Shown: piece after piece, positions 26,901 to 35,148 of the stretch
Position numbering within the stretch: the first letter of the stretch is position 1
How the letters are laid out: every line of letters begins with the position of its first letter
NCBI RefSeq assembly: GCF_000178115.2
Contig: NC_014828.1
Location: 2,201,310-2,265,309 of the forward strand
Length of the DNA: 64,000 nt
DNA from: Ethanoligenens harbinense YUAN-3
Lineage (GTDB): Bacteria > Bacillota > Clostridia > Oscillospirales > Ethanoligenentaceae
Reading direction: 5' to 3'
Position numbers and translations under genes: made by a program
The notes under the pieces: generated by a model
The model's database searches: none
Seen by the model: the letters and a program-made list of their open reading frames with translations, nothing else
Told to the model about the DNA's origin: nothing

Positions 26901-27446
26901 GAAATCTACAATACCGCCGCGCCGGGCAAACTGTCCCATGCCCTCGACCTGCTCGGTACGCACATAGCCCGCCGCGAGCAGGGCATCCACCGCCCGCTCG
27001 GGCGAGAGCATTTTGCCGCTCTCCACCGGCAAGCTGCGTGCACGGTAAACCTCTTTGGGCATGGTGAGCTGCATGGCGGCATCCGCGCAGGCGACAACGA
27101 CACGATAATCGCCCAATGCCATCCGCCCCATCACCCGCAGGCGCTCATGCTCAAATTCCCTGGAAACGCTCTCCACCGGCCGCAGCGTGAGGTCCCGCGC
27201 GGGGCAGACCAGCACGCCGCCGCCGAAAAACTGTTCCAGATCGTCGCGCATGCGCGCGGCCTCCTGCTCATCGGCAGCCAGCAGCAGCGCACGCCGCCCG
27301 GTATGACTGCAAAGCGCATAAATGAGGTGCGCTTTATGCACGCCGGAAAGGCCCGTCACCACAGCCGGAAGCACACCGGCTTTCACCGACGCTTCCAGGT
27401 CGCGGTAGGCAGGCAGTTCCCGGAAAATATCCGCTAAAAACTGCAA
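23907..27446 (-). CDS. mfd: Transcription-repair coupling factor Mfd
   Basis: 1179 residues, normal size. Domains: UvrB-homology modules at the N-terminus, RNA-polymerase-interaction (CarD-like) domain near residue 490 (TPGDYVVHAAHGIGVYEG), helicase core with Walker A GDVGFGKTE near 644 and DEEQ near 744 (LIVDEEQRFGV), translocase motifs including GRVGRSSRRAFAYF, and the C-terminal TRCF domain. It removes stalled RNA polymerase and recruits UvrA. Lies between pth and the ligase-like gene, matching the common pth-mfd order. Confidence 0.98.
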   Translation of the reverse strand: MQFLADIFRELPAYRDLEASVKAGVLPAVVTGLSGVHKAHLIYALCSHTGRRALLLAADEQEAARMRDDLEQFFGGGVLVCPARDLTLRPVESVSREFEHERLRVMGRMALGDYRVVVACADAAMQLTMPKEVYRARSLPVESGKMLSPERAVDALLAAGYVRTEQVEGMGQFARRGGIVDFFPPQEETPVRVEFWGDEPDTVSHFDPETQRRTEPAEGVCITPAVEVGFAPQDLQSAIRKLLDGTAGKARGSFEKDLERLESGVAVAATDRYLSLCYDRPVSLFDYADDALLFVSETARVRERAKNTLWQAGEDVSALLADGILAPGLDTYYLDWPQVLQQMDRHDTVLLDTFARATYEVAARGRLAIVSKQFSLWSGGLAALKEDLVPALDVGGRAVVLAGTGKNSENLARELAKEGISAVSAQGKDAALPARGGVLTLPGRLSAGFSYPDIGFSLFSYGGQTQTTGQRLHRKRKNKRAGERIRSLAELTPGDYVVHAAHGIGVYEGIHKLTVQGVVKDYIKIRYAGRDTLYVPVTQLDLVSKYIGTHEDGHLRLNKMGGTEWQKAKNRVRAAVKDMAKELIALYAARQQVKGITFQPDDAMQREFEDRFEFEETDDQLRCVEEIKGDMQRAFPMDRLLCGDVGFGKTEVALRAAFKCMENGKQCAILVPTTILAWQHFQTITRRMEGFPVKIGLLSRFRTPHEQQQTLRDLARGSVDIVVGTHRLVQKDVRFKSLGLLIVDEEQRFGVAQKEKLKELFKNVDVLTLSATPIPRTLNMAMSGIRDMSVIEEAPQDRHPVQTYVLEHDWGVLADAVRRELRRGGQVYYLHNRVESIEGTAAKLHALVPDARVGIAHGKMDEETLSRVWEKLLGNELDVLVCTTIIETGVDVPNCNTLIIEDADHMGLSQLHQIRGRVGRSSRRAFAYFTFRRGKALSDIATKRLEAIREYTEFGAGFQIALRDLEIRGAGNILGSQQHGHMESVGYDMYLKLLSDAVLEEKGEKPVREEECMVDIQVSAHIPESYITSAGQRLETYRRIADIRSAEDESDVLDELIDRYGEPPAAVRSLVDVALLRNTAASLGIREIAQRENVLMLYAAQFDMQAVSRLVGALRGRVMVNAGQKPYISVKLKAGQSPVDGIREALRALLSLPDELAEKKPADGAAHRRRATVKTTGGI

Positions 27447-27500
27447 ACGATCACCCTTGTTTCTCCGCCTTAATCTAAAATTGTATGCTTTTCAAAATAT

Positions 27501-28127
27501 TTACGAATTGTATAGATTCATGGCGCTGCCCACGCCGTTTTGAATCAATTCTTCTACTGCTTCGGCCGCACGATCCAGCGACTGCGCGAAGACCGGGCGC
27601 TCGGCCTCTGAAAACTTGCCCAGCACCCAGCTTGCCAGGTCGTAATCCGGGCGCGGCTTATCCCCCACGCCGATCTTGACGCGTGGAAACCCGTCGCTGC
27701 CGCATTCCCCGATGATGCTCTTGATGCCGTTGTGCCCACCAGCCGAACCTTTGCGGCGCACCCGCAGCTTGCCCACCGGCAGGGAGATATCGTCAAACAG
27801 CACCAGCACACGCTCCACCGGCAGTTTGTAAAAATGCGCGGCGGCGGCCACAGCTTCCCCGCTGAGGTTCATAAACGTCTGCGGCTTGAGCAGCAGCACC
27901 CGTTTGCCGGCAACCTGCCCGATACCGCAGAGCGCCTTGAACTTCGCGCGGTCGATGCGCACGCCGTTCTTGGCGGCCAGCATATCCAGCGCCGCAAAGC
28001 CAGCGTTGTGCCGGGTTCCTTCATATTGTATGCCCGGATTGCCAAGGCCGGCCACGATCCATTCCGGCGCGCCGCCGGATGGCTCGGTGTGCAGGCTGGC
28101 AAACAGCAGGCCCAGTCGATCAATCAA
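27501..28127 (-). CDS. pth: Peptidyl-tRNA hydrolase
   Basis: Releases peptides from prematurely dropped peptidyl-tRNA. Core motifs: IVAGLGNPGIQYEGTRHN (catalytic His region), KPQTFMNLSG, LVLFDDISLPVGKLRVR, and GSAGGHNGIKSII. The start is uncertain. TTG 28127 has GGGGGG six bases upstream and yields a short Ruminococcaceae-like lead before the core, while GTG 28142 in the same frame lacks a ribosome site. About 208 residues. The prs-pth-mfd order is conserved. Confidence 0.95.
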   Translation of the reverse strand: MIDRLGLLFASLHTEPSGGAPEWIVAGLGNPGIQYEGTRHNAGFAALDMLAAKNGVRIDRAKFKALCGIGQVAGKRVLLLKPQTFMNLSGEAVAAAAHFYKLPVERVLVLFDDISLPVGKLRVRRKGSAGGHNGIKSIIGECGSDGFPRVKIGVGDKPRPDYDLASWVLGKFSEAERPVFAQSLDRAAEAVEELIQNGVGSAMNLYNS

Positions 28128-28178
28128 TCCCAGTCCCCCCACCCGTTGGAACGTACATCTGCCCGCAGGAAGCCGCCG

Positions 28179-29138
28179 TTACACGAACAGCGTTGAAACG
28201 GATTTATCCGAATAGATACGCTCGATGGCTTTGGCAAACACCGGCGCGCACGAGAGCTTGACGATACGCGCGCCCATTTTTTCGGACGAGATGGGCACGG
28301 TGTCCAACAGTACAAGCTGCTTGATATAACTGTTTTCCAGCCGTTCGATGGCCGGACCGGAAAGTACGCCGTGCGTCGCGCAGGCATACACTTCCTTCGC
28401 GCCGCCTATCTCCACTGCAGCTTTCGCGGCATTCACCAGCGTGCCCGCGGTGTCCACCATGTCATCCACGATGATGACGCGTTTGCCCTCTACGTCGCCG
28501 ATGATATGCATCACCTGGCTCTCATTGGCTTTGGGACGGCGTTTGTCCACGATAGCCAGCGGCGCGTCGATCCGGGCGGCGAAATTGCGCGCACGGGTAA
28601 CCGAGCCCAGGTCGGGCGACATCACACAGACTTCTCCCTGGCAATGCGAGAATTTTTCCACAAAATGCGTGGCCAGCACCGGCACGCCCAGCAGATGGTC
28701 CACCGGGATATTGAAAAAGCCCTGGATCTGCGGCGCGTGCAGGTCCATAGTGAGCAGGCGGTCCGCGCCCGCAGCAGTGAGCAGGTCGGCCACCAGCTTG
28801 GCGGAGATGGGATCACGCGCTTTGGCTTTGCGGTCCTGCCTGGCATAGCCGTAATAGGGAATGACAGCGGTGATACGGCCCGCCGAGGCACGTTTGAGCG
28901 CGTCGAGCATAATGAGCAGTTCCATCAGGTGATCGTTGACGGGCGCGCAGGTGGACTGCACCACAAACACATCGGAGCCACGCACCGATTCATAAATGGA
29001 GACCGAGCTCTCCCCGTCGGAAAACTGCTTGACCTCCGAGTGGCCCAGCGGCAGACCCAATGCTTCCGAAATGCCGTTGGCTACGTCCGGATTGGCATTT
29101 CCCGAAAAAATGCGGATATCTTTCCCGTGCAGGTTCAT
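28179..29138 (-). CDS. prs: Ribose-phosphate pyrophosphokinase
   Basis: 319-residue PRPP synthase supplying nucleotide, histidine and tryptophan pathways. Visible: FSGNANPDVANGISEALG N-terminus, YARQDRKAKARDPISAKL catalytic flexible region, MDLHAPQIQGFF, and the PRPP-binding loop VIIVDDMVDTAGTL. Located between glmU and pth as in many Firmicutes. Confidence 0.98.
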   Translation of the reverse strand: MNLHGKDIRIFSGNANPDVANGISEALGLPLGHSEVKQFSDGESSVSIYESVRGSDVFVVQSTCAPVNDHLMELLIMLDALKRASAGRITAVIPYYGYARQDRKAKARDPISAKLVADLLTAAGADRLLTMDLHAPQIQGFFNIPVDHLLGVPVLATHFVEKFSHCQGEVCVMSPDLGSVTRARNFAARIDAPLAIVDKRRPKANESQVMHIIGDVEGKRVIIVDDMVDTAGTLVNAAKAAVEIGGAKEVYACATHGVLSGPAIERLENSYIKQLVLLDTVPISSEKMGARIVKLSCAPVFAKAIERIYSDKSVSTLFV

Positions 29139-29230
29139 ATGCTACCCCTTTTTATTCTTTTCTTTTCTATTTCCCCGCGGCAGCGATTTTTTCAGCCGTT
29201 ATGGCGCGCTGCCGCCTGTACTTTCCTTGG

Positions 29231-30622
29231 TCATTTCTGATCGTCATAGCGCTCGGGGTGACGGCGGCGCACCCAGCCCTCAAGCGTGATCTGTTTGGCG
29301 CGCTCCACCGCCAGTGCGTCGGCGGGCACATCCTTGGTGATGGTGGAGCCGGCGGCGGTAAACGCATTCTCCCCCACCGCGACGGGGGCGATCAGATTGG
29401 TGTGGCAGCCGATGAACGCATGGTCGCCCACCGTGGTGCGGTGTTTGTGCACGCTGTCATAGTTCGCCGTCACGCAGCCGCAGCCAAAGTTGACTCCCTC
29501 GCCCACGTCGGCGTCACCGACATAAGACAGATGCGGCACCTTGGTGCCCCGGCCAATGCGTGCGTTCTTGAGCTCCACAAAATCGCCCACATGCACCTTT
29601 TCCTCCAACCGGGTGCCCGGCCGCAAATGGCAGAACGGCCCGACCGTTACACCCGACCCGATATAGGTGCGGTAAGCCTGGGAAGCGTTGACGACCGCCC
29701 CGTTTTCCACCGTGCAGTCTTCCAGCAGGGTATTCGGCCCCAACACGCAGCCCTCGCCCACCGCGGTGGCCCCGCGCAGGATAGTGCCGGGCAGCAGACG
29801 CGTATCCCGCCCGACCATCACGTCCGGTCCCACGGTCACGCCGGCTTCGTCCACGATCTCCACACCCGCGTCATACAGCGCGTCCAGCCTGCTGCGGCGC
29901 GCCGCGGCATTCAGCGCCGCGAGCTGTCGGCGGTCATTCGCGCCCGCCATTGCCGAGGCATCCGGCATGACATACGTCCCGCCCCTGCGCCCCAGCCCGG
30001 CAAGGATTTCCACCGTGTCCGTCAGATAATATTCACCCTGAGCGTTTTCATTGCCCAGCGCGGCCAGCGCAGCAAGAAGCGCTTCGGTATCGAACCAATA
30101 GGCGCCGGAATTCACTTCCTGTATTTTACGCTGTTCCGCGTCCGCGTCTTTCTCTTCCACGATGCGCAACACGTTGCCCGCATCGTCCCGCACGATGCGC
30201 CCATAGCCGTGCGGATCATCCGCCCGCGCGGTGAGGACCGTCACGGCGTTGCCGTTCTGCCGGTGCGCTTTATATGCCGCAGACAGAATTCCCGCGTCCA
30301 GAAACGGCGCGTCCCCACAGAGCACGACCGTATCCTGCGGCGCGTGTTCTTTCAGAAAATCCGCCGCGGCCAGCACGGCGTCGCCGGTGCCAAGCTGTTT
30401 TTCCTGCACCGCGAACGAACAGCGGCCGGAAAGATGCGCCTCCAACTGCTCCCTGGAAAATCCCGTCACCACGCACACGGCAGGCACGCCCGCGCCCGCC
30501 GCGGCATCCAGCACCCAGTCGATCATAGGCTTAAACAGCACTTCCTGCAATACTTTCGGGCGGCGCGAATGCATGCGTTTGCCTTCGCCCGCCGCCAGCA
30601 CGACCGCGGCTGTGTTCTCCAT
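29231..30622 (-). CDS. glmU: Bifunctional GlcN-1-P acetyltransferase / UDP-GlcNAc pyrophosphorylase GlmU
   Basis: 463 residues. N-terminal nucleotidyltransferase domain with VVLAAGEGKRMHSRRPKVLQ and CGDAPFLD, and a C-terminal left-handed beta-helix with repeated hexapeptides (for example VGPDVMVGRDTRLLPGTIL and FGCGCVTANYDSVHKHRT). Makes UDP-GlcNAc for peptidoglycan. First gene of glmU-prs-pth-mfd; GGAGGG precedes ATG 30622. Confidence 0.98.
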   Translation of the reverse strand: MENTAAVVLAAGEGKRMHSRRPKVLQEVLFKPMIDWVLDAAAGAGVPAVCVVTGFSREQLEAHLSGRCSFAVQEKQLGTGDAVLAAADFLKEHAPQDTVVLCGDAPFLDAGILSAAYKAHRQNGNAVTVLTARADDPHGYGRIVRDDAGNVLRIVEEKDADAEQRKIQEVNSGAYWFDTEALLAALAALGNENAQGEYYLTDTVEILAGLGRRGGTYVMPDASAMAGANDRRQLAALNAAARRSRLDALYDAGVEIVDEAGVTVGPDVMVGRDTRLLPGTILRGATAVGEGCVLGPNTLLEDCTVENGAVVNASQAYRTYIGSGVTVGPFCHLRPGTRLEEKVHVGDFVELKNARIGRGTKVPHLSYVGDADVGEGVNFGCGCVTANYDSVHKHRTTVGDHAFIGCHTNLIAPVAVGENAFTAAGSTITKDVPADALAVERAKQITLEGWVRRRHPERYDDQK

Positions 30623-30719
30623 GTATGATACCCTCCAATGGTCCGGCCATCCTGTTTTACGCGCACACCAAAACGCGGCGGTTCCTCACCGCCGGACAGG
30701 ATTTCCTTCTTATTTTTCT

Positions 30720-30748
30720 ATTATCGCAGTTTCACCGGCAAATTTCAA
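30720..30748 (-). promoter_or_regulatory. Sigma-A-type promoter of the glmU operon
   Basis: Minus-strand TTGAAA (30743-30748), 17-base spacer, GATAAT (30720-30725). The roughly 90-base leader contains a 7-bp hairpin (30676-30694, CGGCGGT/ACCGCCG). Confidence 0.82.
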
Positions 30749-30771
30749 GCCCCCGCACGTCCGCGCAGCGC

Positions 30772-30800
30772 TTGCATTACGCGCCGCGATGCCGTAAAAT
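30772..30800 (+). promoter_or_regulatory. Sigma-A-type promoter of cheC-cheD
   Basis: TTGCAT (30772-30777), 17-base spacer, TAAAAT (30795-30800). Divergent from and only 23 bp away from the glmU promoter. Confidence 0.72.
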
Positions 30801-30847
30801 AAAGAGCACAGTTTCCTTTCGATTCCATCCAAAGGAGGTTCCGGCCC

Positions 30848-31471
30848 ATGAAGAATTACGATGACCTGAGCGATCAGGAAAAAGACATCCTCCGCGAGGT
30901 CGGCAATATCGGCGGCGGCAATGCGGCCACCGCGCTGGCTTCCATGCTGGCCGGGCGGGTGGATATGTCGGTACCCAACCTGCAGATCATGGACGTGAGC
31001 AGCGTGACGGAGACCCTCGGCGGGCCGGAGCAGGAATACGTCGGCATTCTGCTCATGATGGAGGGCCAGGTGAACGGCATCATGATGTTCCTGCTGGACA
31101 AGCATTTCACCCGCCTGCTCATCAATGTGCTGCTGGATACACAGTTTGAAAGTTTTGAACATATCGGCGAAATGGAACTCTCGGCCTTAAAGGAGATCGG
31201 CAACATCATGGCCGGCTCGTATGTGAACGCCATCGCCGCATTGACGGGTCTTTCCATTACCATTACACCGCCGCAGATCGCCATCGACATGGCCGGTGCT
31301 ATCCTGAGCTATCCCGCCGCCCTGTTCGGCGTCATGGGAGACAAGGTGCTCTGCATTGAAGAAGATTTCATGCGGGAAAATGAGCAGATCCGCAGCCATC
31401 TCCTCATCATGCCCGATTCGGAATCACTCTCCAATATCTTAAAGCGGCTGGGTGTTACGGAATGGCATTGA
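30848..31471 (+). CDS. cheC: CheC-family CheY-P phosphatase
   Basis: 207 residues with both active-site repeats of the CheC/FliY/CheX family (D/S-x3-E-x2-N ... P): DILREVGNIGGGNAATALAS and SALKEIGNIMAGSYVNAIAA. CheC dephosphorylates CheY-P and, in complex with CheD, links adaptation to receptor deamidation. AAAGGAGG precedes ATG 30848. cheC and cheD overlap by ten bases. No flagellar or receptor genes are in the window. Confidence 0.95.
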   Translation: MKNYDDLSDQEKDILREVGNIGGGNAATALASMLAGRVDMSVPNLQIMDVSSVTETLGGPEQEYVGILLMMEGQVNGIMMFLLDKHFTRLLINVLLDTQFESFEHIGEMELSALKEIGNIMAGSYVNAIAALTGLSITITPPQIAIDMAGAILSYPAALFGVMGDKVLCIEEDFMRENEQIRSHLLIMPDSESLSNILKRLGVTEWH

Positions 31472-31938
31472 TCGTGGTAGGCATCTCGGACTATAAGACC
31501 GCCAGGCGGCCGGACAGGCTCATCACCTATGCGCTCGGCTCCTGCGTGGGCACCTGCCTGTTCGATGAGCGAAGCGGCGCAGCCGGCCTCTCCCATATCC
31601 TGCTGCCAGACTCGACCATCAACAGAACAGACACCAATATCATGAAATACGCCGACACGGCCATTGAGGCGCTGGTGCGCGAAATGGAGCGGCAAGGCAT
31701 TCGCCGCACACAACTGAAAGCCAAGATTGCGGGCGGCGCAAATATGTTCGCCGCTCAATCCAAAAGCATGAATATCGGGGAACGCAACGTCGCCGCCGTG
31801 AAAGAGCATCTGCGGCGCCTGGGCATTCGCCTGCTGGCGGAAGACACCGGGAAAAATTATGGCCGCACTGTGGAATTCGATCCGGAATCCGGTGCGATGT
31901 CCGTCAAATCTGTCCTGCACGGCGTGCATGTGTTCTAG
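31462..31938 (+). CDS. cheD: Chemoreceptor glutamine deamidase CheD
   Basis: 158 residues. The papain-like catalytic set is visible: Cys in ALGSCVGTCLFD and His in GLSHILLP. KIAGGANMF and NIGERNVAAVKEHL are family signatures. It deamidates receptor glutamines and binds CheC. Translation is coupled to cheC by overlap. A bidirectional terminator follows four bases after the stop. Confidence 0.96.
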   Translation: MALIVVGISDYKTARRPDRLITYALGSCVGTCLFDERSGAAGLSHILLPDSTINRTDTNIMKYADTAIEALVREMERQGIRRTQLKAKIAGGANMFAAQSKSMNIGERNVAAVKEHLRRLGIRLLAEDTGKNYGRTVEFDPESGAMSVKSVLHGVHVF

Positions 31939-31941
31939 GTG

Positions 31942-31991
31942 CCAAAAGGGACCCGCTTGCGAGTGTGTACTCGCAGGCGGGTCCCTTTTGG
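31942..31991. terminator. Bidirectional hairpin terminator between cheD and the deacetylase gene
   Basis: A long stem runs CCAAAAGGGACCCGC (31942-31956) against its perfect complement (31977-31991). It is extended inwards by TTGCGAG/CTCGCAG pairing and followed on the plus strand by GCGTTTTTA. A/T bases at the stem base give T runs on either strand, so it serves both converging genes. Confidence 0.88.
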
Positions 31992-32030
31992 GCGTTTTTA
32001 GCCGGGATGGCGCTGCACTGTACGGTCATT

Positions 32031-33116
32031 TTATTTTGATTGTACAATCTGTATGAAATCATTGAGAGTGTTTTTGGCACTCACGTAAGAGCGCGGCACC
32101 TCCAGCACCGGGTCGGTCACTTTGGCCGTGCCGCCGTCTTCCAGGAACCCGAGCTTATACCCGATGGCCGTTGCCGCGCGCAGGGTATTCGCATCATAGT
32201 CCCCATACGGATAAGCCACATAATCCACGGATTTTCCCGTGATCTGCTCAAGGGCCTTCTTGGAATCCTGCAACTCCGAGACCTGCTGGTCATAGGTCAT
32301 TTTGCTCAGATAGCCGTGGGTGACCGTGTGATCCTCGATATCAATGCCGTTCTGGCTCATTTCTTTGAGCTGGCTCTCCACCAGATAATTGGACGTACCG
32401 ATCTTCCCTGAGATGACAAACACGGTCGCTTTCAGCCCATATTTTTTCAAAATGGGGTAGGCATTGCTGTAATTATCGAAATACCCGTCGTCCAGCGTGA
32501 TAACCGCCGTTTTGTCCGGCAAAGCCGTGTGCGCGTTCATATGCGCATATAACTCATCCATACTCAGTGTGGTGTAGCCGTTGGTATGAAGCCAGTTCAT
32601 TTCGGAATCAAACAGATCGGGCGGAACACAGAGATTGTTTCCGCTCACCACACTGATGGAATGATACATCAGGATCGGCACTTTCGTGTTTGTCCACGCG
32701 GGATTGGAGACGGCCACCGATGCGGATGATGCCGTGGAAGAAGATCCACCGGACTGACTGGTCACGGTGACCGCGCAGTCGGTGCTTTTGCCGCCGCCTG
32801 TAACCTTCACGGCTGCCTTCCCGGGCGCGACAGCCTTTACAAGACCGTTTGCGTCCACAGTAGCCACGGCGGTGTTGTCGCTTTCATATGTGAATGTAGT
32901 ATTCACCGTGGGCGGATCGGCCAGCGGATAAATGGCATAGGTACCGCCCACAGAGAGCGAGACTGCCGTTTTGGGCAGATGGACGGCCGTCACCCCCGTT
33001 GCTGTGTGCGGCTTGCTGCAGGAAACAAGCCCCACCAGCATAAACGCCGCCAAAAACAGCAGCAGGAAAAAGCGCGGCCGGATGGCCTTTCCGCCGATGC
33101 GTGCAGATTGCTTCAT
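32031..33116 (-). CDS. Lipoprotein polysaccharide deacetylase with Big-2 (Ig-like) domain
   Basis: 361 residues. A basic start and hydrophobic helix end in the lipobox LVSC (lipidated Cys near residue 33). A bacterial Ig-like (Big_2) module follows (about 42-125: AVSLSVGGTYAIYPL ... NGLVKAVAPGKAAVKVT), then a Ser-rich linker, then a NodB/CE4 domain. The latter shows VPILMYHSI, VITLDDGYFDN (catalytic and metal Asp), EDHTVTHGYLS (metal histidines) and VAYPYGDYD. Probably removes acetyl groups from cell-wall glycans on the outer membrane face. Frame-open sequence upstream was ignored because ATG 33116 has GGAAGG and a promoter just upstream. Confidence 0.93.
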   Translation of the reverse strand: MKQSARIGGKAIRPRFFLLLFLAAFMLVGLVSCSKPHTATGVTAVHLPKTAVSLSVGGTYAIYPLADPPTVNTTFTYESDNTAVATVDANGLVKAVAPGKAAVKVTGGGKSTDCAVTVTSQSGGSSSTASSASVAVSNPAWTNTKVPILMYHSISVVSGNNLCVPPDLFDSEMNWLHTNGYTTLSMDELYAHMNAHTALPDKTAVITLDDGYFDNYSNAYPILKKYGLKATVFVISGKIGTSNYLVESQLKEMSQNGIDIEDHTVTHGYLSKMTYDQQVSELQDSKKALEQITGKSVDYVAYPYGDYDANTLRAATAIGYKLGFLEDGGTAKVTDPVLEVPRSYVSAKNTLNDFIQIVQSK

Positions 33117-33153
33117 ATTTTGTACCTTCCCCGTCGTCAAATTATCCAATTTT

Positions 33154-33182
33154 ATTATAAGCCGGAAAACGGCTGTTGTCCA
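33154..33182 (-). promoter_or_regulatory. Sigma-A-type promoter of the lipoprotein deacetylase
   Basis: Minus-strand TGGACA (33177-33182), 17-base spacer, TATAAT (33154-33159), giving a leader of about 30 bases. The rest of the gap to 33366 shows no gene. Confidence 0.82.
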
Positions 33183-33366
33183 GCATCGGCATAGCGCCGC
33201 CCCGCTACACACGGAGCCTGTCCACGCACGGGAAAAACAGGGATATGCGAGAAAATCTGGTGCAGAGTGATGCAGAGAAGACGGGCATACCGATGTATTC
33301 CAACCGCATTGCCACATTGCACCAAATGGCCGCAGCCCCTTCCATGTTTCTTTCAGGAACAGACTC

Positions 33367-33948
33367 TTATTGTTCCGCGACTGCACGCTTGTATTCTTCA
33401 TACGAATACATGGCGTTGAGCATATCCAGCAGGCCGTTGGCCGAAAGGCGCTCCGGCAGTTGCAGCTTGCGGAGCAGAGCGCGGCGTTTCTCCGCGCTCT
33501 GCTCCCCGCCTGAAAGACCATCGGCAAACAGATCCGCTTTGGTTACGCGCCGCCTGGGCGCTTCGGTCTGCTCGGCCAGCACGCCCGCGCGCGCCAGGCT
33601 CTGCACGATCACGTCCGGCGGGATGCCCTCCACGCCCAGCTTTCCTTCTTTGGACGGCGCGGTTTTGCGCTTTTCCTTGCCAAAAATATCCGGCATATAC
33701 GCGTGCCGGACCTGCCCGGTGGGCAGCGCGCCGCTCAGAAAACCGCGGATCTTAAAACCGGCCGCGTCGCTGTCGGTGAGGATGAGCACCCCGCGTTTCT
33801 CCGCCAGGCGGCGGATAAGCGCAAGTTTCTCGGCATCCTTGAAGATGGCAAACCCATCTGTCTCGATAATAACCGCGTCGATCAGGGAGGAAAGTTTAAT
33901 CTTATCGTATTTTCCTTCCACGATGACGGCTTCCCGGATATGGATCAA
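33367..33948 (-). CDS. rnmV: Ribonuclease M5
   Basis: 193-residue TOPRIM nuclease maturing 5S rRNA. The TOPRIM motifs are EAVIVEGKYD (Glu) and LILTDSDAAGFKIR (DxD), followed by a DUF4093-type C-terminal domain. Start ATG 33948 overlaps the holA stop as ATGA. Usually linked with tatD and ksgA, here instead at the end of the comEC-holA run. Confidence 0.93.
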   Translation of the reverse strand: MIHIREAVIVEGKYDKIKLSSLIDAVIIETDGFAIFKDAEKLALIRRLAEKRGVLILTDSDAAGFKIRGFLSGALPTGQVRHAYMPDIFGKEKRKTAPSKEGKLGVEGIPPDVIVQSLARAGVLAEQTEAPRRRVTKADLFADGLSGGEQSAEKRRALLRKLQLPERLSANGLLDMLNAMYSYEEYKRAVAEQ

Positions 33949-34982
33949 CCCGCAATCCCCCGCTTTCTCAAATGTGTAAGGTCCACGCAGAGCCGTTCCA
34001 GCGCCAGGCGGCTATCGGCGCCGGAGGACTTGAGCTGGTGGTCGGCGGCGAGCAGCCGATCCAGCGCCGCGCGCAGATACCCTTCCGAAAGGCCGCGGCA
34101 GTCGCGCAGCGCGTTGCGGATGCGGAATTCCCGCCCCCTGTAGGGAAAATCCGCCGCCAAATCGGCCTGCCCTTTGCCGGCGGAAACAGCGACGGCCGCG
34201 CGGTAGAGGTCGCAGAACGCCTGCGACAGGGCGGACAGGATGACGACCGGTTCCTCTTTGCGGTCGAACAATCCCCCCAATGTTTCCAATGCGGCGGGCA
34301 GCCGCCCGGCGAGTACCGCGCGGGCCAAGTCATAGATGGAGCACTCGATATTCTTGTGCACCAGCGCATCCACCGCTTCCCGGCCAATCTCCCCGCCCGC
34401 CGCATAAGCGGCCAGTTTTTCCATTTCCGCCGCCATGCGGTTCATGTCCGCGCCGCAGGCTTCCGCCAGTGCGTCCGCCGCCGCCGCAGAGATGGACGCG
34501 CCCGCCCCGCGCGCGCGTTTGGCCAGCCACTTTTCCAACTCGCGTTTGGTCGGCACGGCAAACTGCTCGGCCACACCGCTCTTTTTGGCCAGCTCGATGA
34601 GCGCTTTCCAGTGTGCGCTTTTCTTATCATACGACACATGCGTAAACGCCAGCACCAACACACAGCTTGCCGGAGCATCCGCAAGCAGGGCCAGAAACTC
34701 TTTCCACTCTTTGGCTTTCAGCGTGTCGGGGTCGATATCCTGCAAGACCACACAGGTGCGTTCGGCCATCAGCGGCAGGTGCTCCACCGCCGCCGACAAT
34801 TTGGAAAGATCGAATGTGTCCGCAGAAAAGCGGTGCAGGTTGAATTCCCGCACCGACGGGATGGCACGCTCAGAAAGGGCGCGGGCATAATGCGCCGCCA
34901 GATACCCCTCCTCGCCGTACAGCAGGTACAGCCGCGCAAGCTGTCCGCTTTTGATCTGGCTGTCCAGTTCGCGCGTGCTCAT
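33945..34982 (-). CDS. holA: DNA polymerase III subunit delta
   Basis: 345-residue clamp-loader subunit that opens the beta clamp. N-terminal motif LYLLYGEEGYLAAHYA, central KSGVAEQFAVPTKRELEKWLAKRA and the collar domain end LERLCVDLTHLRK match the family. It follows comEC, the standard Firmicutes arrangement. The usual downstream rpsT is missing, replaced by rnmV. Confidence 0.95.
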   Translation of the reverse strand: MSTRELDSQIKSGQLARLYLLYGEEGYLAAHYARALSERAIPSVREFNLHRFSADTFDLSKLSAAVEHLPLMAERTCVVLQDIDPDTLKAKEWKEFLALLADAPASCVLVLAFTHVSYDKKSAHWKALIELAKKSGVAEQFAVPTKRELEKWLAKRARGAGASISAAAADALAEACGADMNRMAAEMEKLAAYAAGGEIGREAVDALVHKNIECSIYDLARAVLAGRLPAALETLGGLFDRKEEPVVILSALSQAFCDLYRAAVAVSAGKGQADLAADFPYRGREFRIRNALRDCRGLSEGYLRAALDRLLAADHQLKSSGADSRLALERLCVDLTHLRKRGIAG

Positions 34983-35148
34983 TCCATCGCTCCTTTCTAC
35001 GGTAAACGGACTTTTCGCGGTGACGCCGTTTGGATCTGCACGGCCATCCGGGGAAAACGCTTCCTGCTTTTATCTTACCAAAATGCGTTCGAAACCGCTA
35101 TTGCTTTTTGCCGGAAATGTGCGCAGACGCACGATCGTTTTTTCACGA

